Shown in pieces: positions 1-6,734 of a DNA stretch of 14,439 bases. Location of the stretch: contig JAEWHB010000126.1 of assembly GCA_023388015.1 (NCBI GenBank), forward strand, positions 1-14,439, written 5' to 3'. Position 1 is the stretch's first letter. Each line of letters opens with the position of its first letter. Under the pieces are notes generated by a model that saw nothing but the letters and a program-made list of their open reading frames with translations, made no database searches and was not told the origin of the DNA. The translations under genes and the position numbers were made by a program. Source of the DNA: Bacteroidota bacterium. GTDB taxonomy: Bacteria > Bacteroidota > Bacteroidia > Flavobacteriales > Weeksellaceae.

Positions 1-63
1 CGAATTGGCCCAATCATAAAACTTCCAGGCATTGACAACTTTGGGATTGTTTTTCTGAAACAT
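1..63 (-). CDS. MFS transporter, UMF1/Atg22-like (N-terminal fragment, cut by window edge)
   Basis: Read on the minus strand from an ATG at 63-61, 21 codons stay open to the window edge and give a peptide beginning MFQKNNPKVVNAWKFYDWAN. The N-terminal pattern K-V-(I/V)-N-A-W-x-x-Y-D-W-A-N-S is the start of UMF1-type major facilitator permeases related to Atg22, which are integral inner-membrane proteins of about 400-450 residues; the transported substrate is usually unknown. Only the cytoplasmic leader before the first helix is visible, so no membrane segment can be shown. On the minus strand a box TATCTTTA at 88-81, one base from the TAnnTTTG consensus, lies about 20 nt upstream of the ATG. 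The call rests on 21 residues but the motif is distinctive. Confidence 0.6.
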   Translation of the reverse strand, partial: MFQKNNPKVVNAWKFYDWANS

Positions 64-120
64 AAAGCGGTTTTAGCGCCGTAAAGATAATAAACCGAGA
101 ATGGAAATAAAATTAAATTA

Positions 121-185
121 TCAGCGAGAATCAGCGCTATTAGCGGGAGAAATTACCCGCAGATTTCGCAGATATGTGTAGATTT
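121..185. repeat. Short phased repeats with a small hairpin, intergenic
   Basis: Two degenerate repeat series with near-helical period sit side by side between the MFS fragment and the monooxygenase gene. TCAGCG starts at 121 and 131, and a related TAGCGG at 141, a 10-base period. GCAGATTT, GCAGATAT and GTAGATTT start at 159, 168 and 178. Between them GCGGG (143-147) can pair with CCCGC (156-160) around an 8-nt loop. No open frame of note covers this stretch. The function is unknown; it may be a small dispersed intergenic repeat of this lineage. Confidence 0.45.
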
Positions 186-201
186 ATAATGTAAAATTAT
201 T

Positions 202-1209
202 TTATTTAGAATTCAATTCCTGAAAAACTTCACTTGTAATTTTGTAGGAATTTAATTTTGCTTCGAAATCAAAAATATTGGTGTAAACAATGATTTCATC
301 CAAATTCAAATCTTTCGCAATTCGTCCGATTTTATCCTTTAAAATTTCCTTGTCGCCAATCATCGTCAATGCGGTCATCCGATGAACTCCGGCTTGTAAC
401 TGCGGACTCAGATTTTCCAAATCTGTATTTTCAGGCGAAACAAGCGGACCTCTTTGGTCGAGCAGTAAATTGACAATCATCTGAAATTGCGAGAGCGAAT
501 GATAAACCGCTTCATCTTCGGTCGGCGCCGCAAAAGTACTGAGGCAAAGCATCGAATAAGGTTTGTCCAAAAATTGGCTCGGCGTAAAACGACTTTGGTA
601 AATTTCAAACGCCTGCTGAAATTGTCCCGGCGCAAAATGTCCGGCAAAGGCATAAGGCAATCCCAATTTAGCTGCCAAAAACGCACTGTCGGTACTCGAA
701 CCCAAAATATAAACCGGCACATTGGCGCCTTCGCCCGGAAAAGCACGCACTTTTGCATCCGTATTTTCCGAACTGAAATATTGAAATAATTCCTGAATGT
801 GGTATTCGAAATTATAATTGAAATTCTGGTCGCCACGGCGCAACGCAACGGCCGTCAAAGGATCTGTTCCGGGCGCACGCCCAAGTCCCAAATCAATTCG
901 GTTAGGAAACAAAGCCTCCAAAGTCCCAAATTGCTCCGCCACGGAAAGGGTCGAATGATTGGGCAGCATAATTCCGCCGGCACCTACACGAATGGATTTC
1001 GTTGCTTGGGCGAGATGATTAATCAAAATAGAGGTGGCCGAACTGACACTCGGCATATTGTGATGTTCGGAAAACCAATATCGTTCGTATCCCAATTCTT
1101 CTGCGAATTGAGCTGATTTTACAGATTTTTCAAAGGTTTCTTTGTAAGAATCTCCTTCTACGACCGAAGCTAAATCAAGAACTGAATATTTGATGGAATT
1201 GGAATTCAT
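202..1209 (-). CDS. Luciferase-like (LLM class) flavin-dependent monooxygenase
   Basis: A cytoplasmic single-domain TIM-barrel protein of the bacterial luciferase-like monooxygenase family, of the MsnO8-like type; members use reduced flavin and O2 to oxidise an organic substrate that cannot be named here. Family features are the N-terminal YSVLDLASV strand, FSEHHNMP in the first third, GGIMLPNHSTLSVAEQFGTL, and the conserved RIDLGLGRAPGTD segment. The C-terminal part carries the family's GDKEILKDKI helix region. The length of 335 residues is normal. I place the start at the ATG at 1209. The frame is open from an ATG at 1227, but a TAACTTTG -7 box covers 1232-1225 and overlaps that codon, and homologues begin a few residues before the SVLDL strand. 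The gene stands alone; the next minus-strand gene ends 117 bases upstream. Confidence 0.85.
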   Translation of the reverse strand: MNSNSIKYSVLDLASVVEGDSYKETFEKSVKSAQFAEELGYERYWFSEHHNMPSVSSATSILINHLAQATKSIRVGAGGIMLPNHSTLSVAEQFGTLEALFPNRIDLGLGRAPGTDPLTAVALRRGDQNFNYNFEYHIQELFQYFSSENTDAKVRAFPGEGANVPVYILGSSTDSAFLAAKLGLPYAFAGHFAPGQFQQAFEIYQSRFTPSQFLDKPYSMLCLSTFAAPTEDEAVYHSLSQFQMIVNLLLDQRGPLVSPENTDLENLSPQLQAGVHRMTALTMIGDKEILKDKIGRIAKDLNLDEIIVYTNIFDFEAKLNSYKITSEVFQELNSK

Positions 1210-1224
1210 TTTTAAAATTTGACA

Positions 1225-1232
1225 CAAAGTTA
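1225..1232 (-). promoter_or_regulatory. Bacteroidota -7 promoter box of the LLM monooxygenase gene
   Basis: On the minus strand the sequence reads TAACTTTG, an exact match to the TAnnTTTG -7 consensus of Bacteroidota housekeeping promoters. It lies 15 bases upstream of the preferred ATG at 1209. A TTG lies 14 nt further upstream, closer than the usual spacing to the -33 element, so the upstream half is weak. The box overlaps the alternative ATG at 1227, which argues against that start. Confidence 0.5.
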
Positions 1233-1326
1233 CAGATGCAATCGGTCAAAAGCTAATGTTTTGAATTGTAAGAATCAATTTGGAAATAAAGAATGATGAT
1301 ATCGTATATGTTAGTGATGTGTAGTT

Positions 1327-2046
1327 CTAATAATAAATAAATCGTGTATGTTCTAAAAGTATTGAATCGTCGTTTTTCCATCGAACCCATCCAGAAACAG
1401 AATCATTTATTTTAATTTTCATCCAATCATCTTTAATTGTATCTACTATATTAAAATGACTAAGTTTTGATTGGATCATTTTGCCATTGGGTTGGTTGAG
1501 AACTTTTAAATTTTCGCTATTTGTGATAAATGAATATCTGAAATGAGTGAGCCAATCCTCATAAAGATACCATTTCTTGATTTTTCCAGAAATAAAGTTT
1601 GGATCAAAACCATTATTTTTCAAATAATCAGATTGAGCTAAATCTTGATAATCCTCCAAATTCAAATAGACAAATCCACTTTCTTTTTCATTGATGATAA
1701 CGCTCCAAAAACTTTTATCTTTCTCTACAACTTTGAAAATAATTTGAGATTTAAATTCAATTGAACCTTTATTTAAATTTTCTTTTGCCTCTTTTTCGGA
1801 ATCACCTTTATAAATATAATATGGATTCAATTGATTTTTTAAAAGAGAAGTTTTTACTTTATTATTTTTAAATACAATCGAATCAAAAGGAATCTTATTT
1901 TTTTTATCTGAATATAAATAAATAGGAGAATTTGTGTCCAAATAAAGTAATCCAATTCCGTTTGTATCTTCGCTAACACCTATTTCCACCTTTGATTTAC
2001 AAGAAATTAGAATGATTGAAATGACAAGAAGTAAAATGCTTTTCAT
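1327..2046 (-). CDS. Hypothetical lipoprotein with SH3b-like domain(s)
   Basis: A 239-residue protein with a lipoprotein signal peptide: Lys2, a hydrophobic stretch (residues 4-14) and the lipobox L13-I14-S15-C16, so Cys16 is the likely lipidated residue and the protein is exported to the periplasm or outer membrane. Residues about 178-235 look like a bacterial SH3 domain (SH3b), with the pattern VLNQPNGK, then WMKI and SGWVRW near the end. Residues about 34-128 may be a second, diverged SH3-like fold (YLDTNSPIYLYS to SGFVYLNL). SH3b domains often bind peptidoglycan or protein ligands, but no ligand can be inferred. The gene is AT-richer than its neighbours. On the minus strand TAAATTTG (2058-2051) fits a -7 box but lies only 4 bases from the ATG, implying a very short leader if real. 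Confidence 0.65.
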   Translation of the reverse strand: MKSILLLVISIILISCKSKVEIGVSEDTNGIGLLYLDTNSPIYLYSDKKNKIPFDSIVFKNNKVKTSLLKNQLNPYYIYKGDSEKEAKENLNKGSIEFKSQIIFKVVEKDKSFWSVIINEKESGFVYLNLEDYQDLAQSDYLKNNGFDPNFISGKIKKWYLYEDWLTHFRYSFITNSENLKVLNQPNGKMIQSKLSHFNIVDTIKDDWMKIKINDSVSGWVRWKNDDSILLEHTRFIYY

Positions 2047-2061
2047 TTTTCAAATTTAATC

Positions 2062-2104
2062 AAAAGACGAAAAAGACCTCCCAGGTTTCAAAAAACTTGG
2101 AGGT
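2062..2104 (-). terminator. Intrinsic terminator downstream of asnB
   Basis: On the minus strand ACCTCCAAGTTT (2104-2093) pairs with AAACCTGGGAGGT (2088-2076), leaving a 4-base loop. The stem has 12 pairs with one bulged base and one G-T pair. It is followed at once on the minus strand by CTTTTTCGTCTTTT, a U-rich tail. It lies 42 bases beyond the asnB stop and just before the lipoprotein gene, so it should separate the two transcripts. Confidence 0.75.
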
Positions 2105-2145
2105 ATATAAAATTATTTCATTTTCATTTCGCCAAGATGGACAAA

Positions 2146-3810
2146 TTAGTAAGAATCTTTATGCACATTGGCAACCGCCCGCCCCGAAGGGTCATTCAAA
2201 TTCTGAAAAGAAGCGTCCCAAAGCAAAGCTTGCGGTGTGCTGCAAGCCACCGATTTGGCATAAGGAACCGTTAATGCAGCCGTATTGGACGGAAAATGTT
2301 CTTCAAAAATAGACCGATAAAAATATTCCTCTTTACTCATCGGCGGATTGACAGGAAAACGTGATTCCGCATTCATCAATTGACTGTCTGAAACCTTTTC
2401 ATTGACCATTTTTTTCAGCGTATCAATCCAGCTATAACCGACTCCGTCCGAAAATTGTTCTTTTTGACGCCAAGCAATTTCGGGGGGTAAATAATCCTCA
2501 AAAGCCTTCCGTACGACCCATTTTTCGATTCTTCCGTCTTTGATCATTTTATCTTCAGGATTGATCTGCATCGCCACATCCAAAAATTCTTTATCGAGAA
2601 AAGGAACACGGGCTTCAATTCCCCAAGCCGCCATGGATTTATTGGCTCTCAGATTATCATACAAATAAAGTTTACTGAGTTTTCGTACGTTTTCTTCGTG
2701 GAATTCTTGAGCGTTTGGTGCTTTGTGAAAATACAAATAGCCACCGAAAATTTCATCGGAACCTTCTCCCGAAAGTACCATTTTGATGCCCATGGATTTG
2801 ATAACACGTGCCATCAGATACATCGGCGTTGAAGCACGAATCGTGGTAACATCGTAGGTTTCGAGGTAATAAACCACATCGCGAAGCGCATCGAGTCCTT
2901 CCTGAATGGTGAAATTTATTTCGTGATGAATCGTGCCGATGTGATCGGCTGCTTTTCTTGCGGCAATCAAATCGGGCGAACCTTCCAAACCCACCGCAAA
3001 GGAATGCAATTGTGGATACCAGGCTTCATCTTTGTCGCCGCTTTCAATTCGTTTAGCTGCAAATTTTTTGGTAATTGCCGCCACAACCGAAGAGTCCAAT
3101 CCACCGGAAAGCAAAACCCCATACGGAACGTCGGACATCAACTGCCGATGAACCGCTTTTTCCAGCGCATCACGCAAAACCGAAATATCCGTGGTTTTTT
3201 CGCTAACATTTTCAAATTCTTCCCAATTTCTTTCATACCATTTTTTTGGTTCCAATCCTTCGGGACTGTAAATGTAATGGCCGGGCGGAAAAGTTTTGAT
3301 GGACGAACATACACCTTCCAAAGCTTTCAATTCGGAAGCAACATAAAATTGTCCGTAATTGTCCAAACCATAGTACAAAGGAATAATTCCCATGTGATCG
3401 CGGGCAATGAGAAAAGCATTTTTTTCTTCGTCATAAAGCGCAAAACCAAAAATACCGTTGAGGTCATCGAGGAAATCCGGTCCTTTTTCCTGATACAACG
3501 CCAGAATCACTTCACAATCTGAATTGGTTTTGAAAGGATAATCCGGAAATTGATTTCGAAGTTCGTGATGATTGTAAATTTCGCCGTTTACGGCCAAAAC
3601 CAGTTGATTGTCTTTGGCAAAAAGAGGTTGTTTACCCGAACTCGGATCGACAATTGCCAATCGTTCGTGCGATAAAATCGCATGTTCACCGGTGTAAATC
3701 CCTGACCAGTCAGGACCACGGTGTCTGATTTTTTTTGACATTTTCAGAATCTGGTAACGAAGCGTTTGTGGATCTTCGTTTAGCAGAAATGCCCCAATTA
3801 TTCCACACAT
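2146..3810 (-). CDS. asnB: Asparagine synthase B, glutamine-hydrolysing
   Basis: Cytoplasmic enzyme that makes asparagine from aspartate, ATP and glutamine (EC 6.3.5.4). The start MCGIIGAF fixes the N-terminus, because Cys2 becomes the N-terminal nucleophile of the class II glutaminase domain once Met1 is removed. Other glutaminase marks are RHRGPD (29-34) and NGEIYNH (75-81). The C-terminal synthetase domain shows the ATP-pyrophosphatase P-loop SGGLDSS (235-241), SGEGSDEIFGGY (347-358), and the conserved GIEARVPFLD segment (397-406). The length of 554 residues equals, as I recall it, that of E. coli AsnB, and the domain order is complete. No -7 box of full quality was found upstream; TACTTTAC (3853-3846, minus strand) is a poor match. 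The gene stands alone and ends in a strong hairpin terminator. Confidence 0.96.
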   Translation of the reverse strand: MCGIIGAFLLNEDPQTLRYQILKMSKKIRHRGPDWSGIYTGEHAILSHERLAIVDPSSGKQPLFAKDNQLVLAVNGEIYNHHELRNQFPDYPFKTNSDCEVILALYQEKGPDFLDDLNGIFGFALYDEEKNAFLIARDHMGIIPLYYGLDNYGQFYVASELKALEGVCSSIKTFPPGHYIYSPEGLEPKKWYERNWEEFENVSEKTTDISVLRDALEKAVHRQLMSDVPYGVLLSGGLDSSVVAAITKKFAAKRIESGDKDEAWYPQLHSFAVGLEGSPDLIAARKAADHIGTIHHEINFTIQEGLDALRDVVYYLETYDVTTIRASTPMYLMARVIKSMGIKMVLSGEGSDEIFGGYLYFHKAPNAQEFHEENVRKLSKLYLYDNLRANKSMAAWGIEARVPFLDKEFLDVAMQINPEDKMIKDGRIEKWVVRKAFEDYLPPEIAWRQKEQFSDGVGYSWIDTLKKMVNEKVSDSQLMNAESRFPVNPPMSKEEYFYRSIFEEHFPSNTAALTVPYAKSVACSTPQALLWDASFQNLNDPSGRAVANVHKDSY

Positions 3811-3906
3811 AGTTGTTCTGTTTTAGTTCTACTTAAGTTTGAGAGTAAAGTATATGCAATTTAAGAAAAAAGATGAGAGTATTTTATTTTTTTTAAGAAC
3901 TTCATC

Positions 3907-4371
3907 CTAATTTTCAAGGTCTTGGAAAAGATATTTTTCATCATAATTGACGCCATAATCCTCGAGAATGGAAACATATTCCTCACGAAAAGATTGGGAT
4001 TTATGATGTTCTTTCTGATTGAGAATGTATTTCACAACCCTGTCGATTTCTGAGCGGCTATTGGAAAAAGCACCATATCCGGACTGCCATTGGAATTTTA
4101 TAAGGGTTAATTTTTCTTTGTTGATGAACTCTGAACTATCGCATTTCACCAAACGCATCAAATCGGAAATGGATTGATTGGGATTTAAACCAATGAAAAG
4201 ATGAAGATGGTCAGGTACAGAATTAATCGCAAGTACTTTATGTCCGTTATTTTGTGCAATTGCAATGATGTAATTGTGCAGACGATCTTCCCATTTGGGA
4301 GAAATCAGAGCATTTCTGAATTTTACAGCAAAAACAATGTGGATGTAAAGTTGCGTATAGGTGTTGGGCAT
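3907..4371 (-). CDS. REP-associated (RAYT/IS200-like) Y1 HUH transposase
   Basis: A 154-residue single-domain Y1 transposase (IS200/IS605 TnpA superfamily), an enzyme that nicks and joins single-stranded DNA through a phosphotyrosine link. The HUH metal-binding motif is H55-L56-H57 within PDHLHLFIGL. The catalytic tyrosine is probably Y115 in VVKYILNQKEHH, with Q119 and H122 on the same helix. Conserved MPNTYTQLYIHIVFAVK (1-17) and WQSGYGAF (95-102) complete the fold, and the length is normal for an intact copy. No tnpB-type accessory gene is adjacent. The GC-rich hairpin array begins 66 bases upstream of its start, a layout typical of RAYT genes, which act on short palindromic repeats rather than forming a classical IS. 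A simple IS200-type element is the alternative, but no IS ends were recognised. Confidence 0.85.
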   Translation of the reverse strand: MPNTYTQLYIHIVFAVKFRNALISPKWEDRLHNYIIAIAQNNGHKVLAINSVPDHLHLFIGLNPNQSISDLMRLVKCDSSEFINKEKLTLIKFQWQSGYGAFSNSRSEIDRVVKYILNQKEHHKSQSFREEYVSILEDYGVNYDEKYLFQDLEN

Positions 4372-4437
4372 AATGATTAGGTTTTTTGATTGGTTTTATA
4401 AATTTATCAAATTTTATTTAAGTAGCGCTGTCGAAAT

Positions 4438-4624
4438 GGGTAGCCCCTATGGGGCAGCTTTAAAAAGCGAAATATTTGTGTTGCAAAGCGGTAGCCGCTC
4501 TGCGGCAATATTCGATACGTTTTAATTGTCGAATTATTGATGTTTTTTGATATGTGCCATCGGCACAAGCGCTTTGTAGGAAAAAACGACGGTTGTTAGA
4601 AAGGCGTGCCGTAGGTACGCCACC
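4438..4624. repeat. REP/BIME-like unit, copy 1 (four 3-nt-loop hairpins)
   Basis: The unit runs from GGGTAGCCCC to GTACGCCACC. Hairpin A is GCCCC (4443-4447), loop TAT, GGGGC (4451-4455). Hairpin B is GCCGC (4494-4498), loop TCT, GCGGC (4502-4506). Hairpin C is TGTGCC (4553-4558), loop ATC, GGCACA (4562-4567). Hairpin D is GGCGTGCC (4603-4610), loop GTA, GGTACGCC (4614-4621), with one G-T pair. A and B are entered by GTAG, the tetranucleotide recognised by the E. coli RAYT enzyme beside its REP hairpins. CAAAGCG (4484-4490) and CGCTTTG (4570-4576) form a 7-bp outer inverted repeat around B and C. Calling it REP-like is inference from structure and from the adjacent Y1 transposase. Confidence 0.7.
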
Positions 4625-4654
4625 ATTCATTTTGATTATGGATTATGAATAAAA

Positions 4655-4846
4655 GGGTAGCCCCTACGGGGCCAATCTCTTTAAAACGCGAAATATTTAT
4701 GCTACAAAGCGGTAGCCGCTCTGCAGCAACATTCGATACGTTTTAAATTTCAAATTATTGATGTTTTTTAGATATGTGCCATCGGCACAACCGCTTTGTA
4801 GAAAAACGACGGTTGATTAGTGAAGGCGTGCCGTAGGTACGCCACC
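4655..4846. repeat. REP/BIME-like unit, copy 2 (direct duplicate of copy 1)
   Basis: This unit is in the same order and orientation as copy 1, offset by 217 bases. Hairpin A is GCCCC (4660-4664), loop TAC, GGGGC (4668-4672). Hairpin B is GCCGC (4715-4719), loop TCT, GCAGC (4723-4727), with one mismatch not present in copy 1. Hairpin C (4775-4789) and hairpin D (4825-4843) are identical to copy 1. Here the outer inverted repeat is a perfect 12 bp, CTACAAAGCGGT (4702-4713) with ACCGCTTTGTAG (4790-4801), enclosing hairpins B and C. AT-rich linkers are also conserved, for example GCGAAATATTT and ACGACGGTTG, so whole units were duplicated rather than single hairpins. Confidence 0.7.
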
Positions 4847-4866
4847 TCATTTTCACAACATTTGTT

Positions 4867-4874
4867 TAAGTTTG
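4867..4874 (+). promoter_or_regulatory. -7 promoter box of the PNGase-like gene
   Basis: TAAGTTTG matches TAnnTTTG exactly and lies 19 bases before the ATG at 4894, a normal leader length for this group. No clear TTG -33 element is seen at the usual distance; hairpin D of repeat copy 2 ends 23 bases upstream, so the repeat abuts the promoter. Confidence 0.5.
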
Positions 4875-4893
4875 TAAGAATTAAAAAATTAAA

Positions 4894-6579
4894 ATGTTTC
4901 GCAACCTTCTTTTCTCAATTCTGATTCTCGTCGGAAATCAGATTTTCTCTCAAATTCAATTTGAAACCGACAGACTAAACCGCATCAGTTACGAAGTGAG
5001 TTACCACGGTCAAAAGGATCCCAACCAAAATCCAATTTGGATTTATGCGAATGAGAAAAATGTTTGGATGACCAATCGGGATCAACTCGCGGGCGAAGCG
5101 AAATTTCCTTTTGAAATGACATTTGTTCAGCCTGACGAAAAGAAATTTACACAAATCGCATTTCTAAATAATTCGGAAGTCATTTCGATGGTGGACAATG
5201 AATCGATTGAGAAACAGGAATTTGAATTTTTAAATGAAACCGAAAAAATTCTGGGTTATAATTGCCAAAAAGCCAAAACCATAATCAATTCCAATACAAT
5301 TGAAATTTGGTACACCAATGATTTAAAAATCAAAGGCGCACCCACAATTATCGGACAAGAATTGGGTTTGGTATTGAAAATGGTTCGGAACGGAAATTAT
5401 GAAATATTGGGCACCGAAATCAAAAATGAAAAACCAAAATGGCCGGATATTATTAAAAACTCAAAGCCAAAAACATTGGACAAATTGGATTATCAGGACA
5501 AAATCTGGAAAAGCCGATTTACCACTCTTCCAATTTTTGAAAATCAATTAATTCATTGGTCTGAAGTATTTGAACCTCGGGAAGGTGTAATGAGATTTGC
5601 AAATGGAACCATCGTCGTGAAAAAAGTGAAATTCCCTGAAATCAAATCTTCCCAACAGATTTTTCTGGATTTAATTGAACAATCCAATGGCGATGCCTAC
5701 GACCGAACCGGAACTGTTTTTATAATTCCCACCGATAAAAAACAATCCTTTCTCGATGGATTGAAAAATGGCGCTAAAACCCTTCCGATTTACACAAATG
5801 GAAACGGAAAAGAATACCAAGGCGTCGTTGCAACCGATACTTATTCGCCTTTGGTGGAACTGATGCGTTTCTTCACGCCTTTTGGAGTGAAACATTTCAA
5901 TGATCGGGTTACGCTAAAAGGAAAAACCTGGCAGGATTCCGTGATGTATCGACAAGAAATTAGTCAATTTGCCTCTTTGATGACGGAAAAAGAAACTTAT
6001 ATCGGAGTTTTCATCGGGAACTATGACAAAGGCGGACATAAAATTTCGATGAACATTACCATTCACAACGATCCAAATTCCGACGAGCCTTTAAAGAAAG
6101 TAATTCCGCTTTTTAACACTTTGAATGTAATGGAAATGGCAGGGCAAGATTACGCCACGATGTTTAATTCCGAAAAAGGTCTTGAGTTGGAATTTGAACT
6201 AAAAGAAGCCATTGAAAATGCCCAACTTCGCTACATCACTACCGGGCACGGCGGTTGGTCAAACGGAGATGAATTTCTCCCAAAGAAAAATACAATTTTA
6301 TGGAATGGAAAACTTGTTTTTGACTTAATTCCTTGGCGGGAAGATTGTGGTTCTTATCGACTTTACAATCCGGTTTCGGGGAATTTCCAAAATGGATTGT
6401 CCTCTTCCGATTACAGCCGTTCGAACTGGTGTCCCGGCACGGTAACCAATCCTTACCTCATTGATTTGGGTGATTTACCGGCCGGAAAGCATAAAGTTCA
6501 GGTGAAAATTTCGCAAGGCCTACCCGAAGGAACGAGTTTCAGTGCTTGGAACATCAGCGGAGTTTTGATAGGAGATTGA
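4894..6579 (+). CDS. Secreted PNGase F-family peptide:N-glycosidase with GLPGLI-like N-terminal domain
   Basis: Probable exported amidase that removes N-linked glycans from the Asn of glycoproteins. Residues 1-20 form a Sec signal peptide ending IFSQ. Residues about 27-176 resemble the GLPGLI family: KILGYNCQKAKT (118-129), EIWYTNDLKI (137-146) and GQELGLVLKM (154-163), a diverged form of the name motif. The rest aligns by eye with the two jelly-roll domains of PNGase F. GDAYDRTGTVFI (266-277) places D270 where PNGase F has catalytic D60; GHGGWSNGDEF (451-461) places E460 near E206; and SRSNWCPGTV (508-517) matches its GWCPGM segment. With 561 residues it is much longer than classical PNGase F. 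It resembles the longer PNGase F-II reported from Elizabethkingia, which has an extra N-terminal domain. No type IX sorting domain or lipobox is visible. It has its own promoter and no operon partner. Confidence 0.8.
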   Translation: MFRNLLFSILILVGNQIFSQIQFETDRLNRISYEVSYHGQKDPNQNPIWIYANEKNVWMTNRDQLAGEAKFPFEMTFVQPDEKKFTQIAFLNNSEVISMVDNESIEKQEFEFLNETEKILGYNCQKAKTIINSNTIEIWYTNDLKIKGAPTIIGQELGLVLKMVRNGNYEILGTEIKNEKPKWPDIIKNSKPKTLDKLDYQDKIWKSRFTTLPIFENQLIHWSEVFEPREGVMRFANGTIVVKKVKFPEIKSSQQIFLDLIEQSNGDAYDRTGTVFIIPTDKKQSFLDGLKNGAKTLPIYTNGNGKEYQGVVATDTYSPLVELMRFFTPFGVKHFNDRVTLKGKTWQDSVMYRQEISQFASLMTEKETYIGVFIGNYDKGGHKISMNITIHNDPNSDEPLKKVIPLFNTLNVMEMAGQDYATMFNSEKGLELEFELKEAIENAQLRYITTGHGGWSNGDEFLPKKNTILWNGKLVFDLIPWREDCGSYRLYNPVSGNFQNGLSSSDYSRSNWCPGTVTNPYLIDLGDLPAGKHKVQVKISQGLPEGTSFSAWNISGVLIGD

Positions 6580-6706
6580 TTATAAACTTACCAAAAATGC
6601 TTTTGAATTGAGGACAAGGTTTTTTTGAAATAAATTTACACTTGGAGGATTTGAATTTTGTAAAAGAATAAAAATCTCTGAAATACTTTCTTTCACAATT
6701 TCTCAT

Positions 6707-6714
6707 TACTTTTG
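6707..6714 (+). promoter_or_regulatory. -7 promoter box of the acyl-CoA dehydrogenase gene
   Basis: TACTTTTG is an exact TAnnTTTG match, 20 bases before the ATG at 6735. About 20 bases upstream the sequence is CTTTCTTTC rather than a TTTG -33 element, so the upstream half is imperfect. Confidence 0.5.
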
Positions 6715-6734
6715 CAACCATAAAAATTAACATA

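Larger units (their letters stand above)
4372..4893. other. Gene-free region holding a duplicated palindrome array
   Basis: These 522 bases between the divergent transposase gene and the PNGase-like gene contain no convincing coding frame. They hold an AT-rich lead of about 65 bases, two direct copies of a multi-hairpin unit of about 190 bases, a 30-base AT-rich spacer between them (4625-4654), and the promoter of the PNGase-like gene at the right end. The GC-rich hairpin bases stand out sharply from the AT-rich linkers. Confidence 0.8.

Noticed and set aside
487..1116. Two plus-strand open frames opposite the monooxygenase gene
   Set aside because: Basic, Arg-rich compositions typical of antisense shadows; the minus-strand frame is a clear family member across the whole stretch.
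2923..3522. 199-codon plus-strand frame inside asnB
   Set aside because: Antisense to conserved AsnB sequence; no recognisable domain and Phe/Asn-rich shadow composition.
3811..4437. Terminal inverted repeats or IS200-type ends tightly flanking the transposase
   Set aside because: No matching end hairpins were found on the 3' side of the gene (3811-3906); the structured DNA lies only on the 5' side.
4438..4846. CRISPR array
   Set aside because: Only two copies with a 217-base period, internally structured units and similar linkers; no short regular repeats with unique spacers and no cas genes.
4894..6579. Type IX secretion C-terminal sorting domain on the PNGase-like protein
   Set aside because: The protein ends right after the second jelly-roll domain (WNISGVLIGD) with no extra C-terminal domain.
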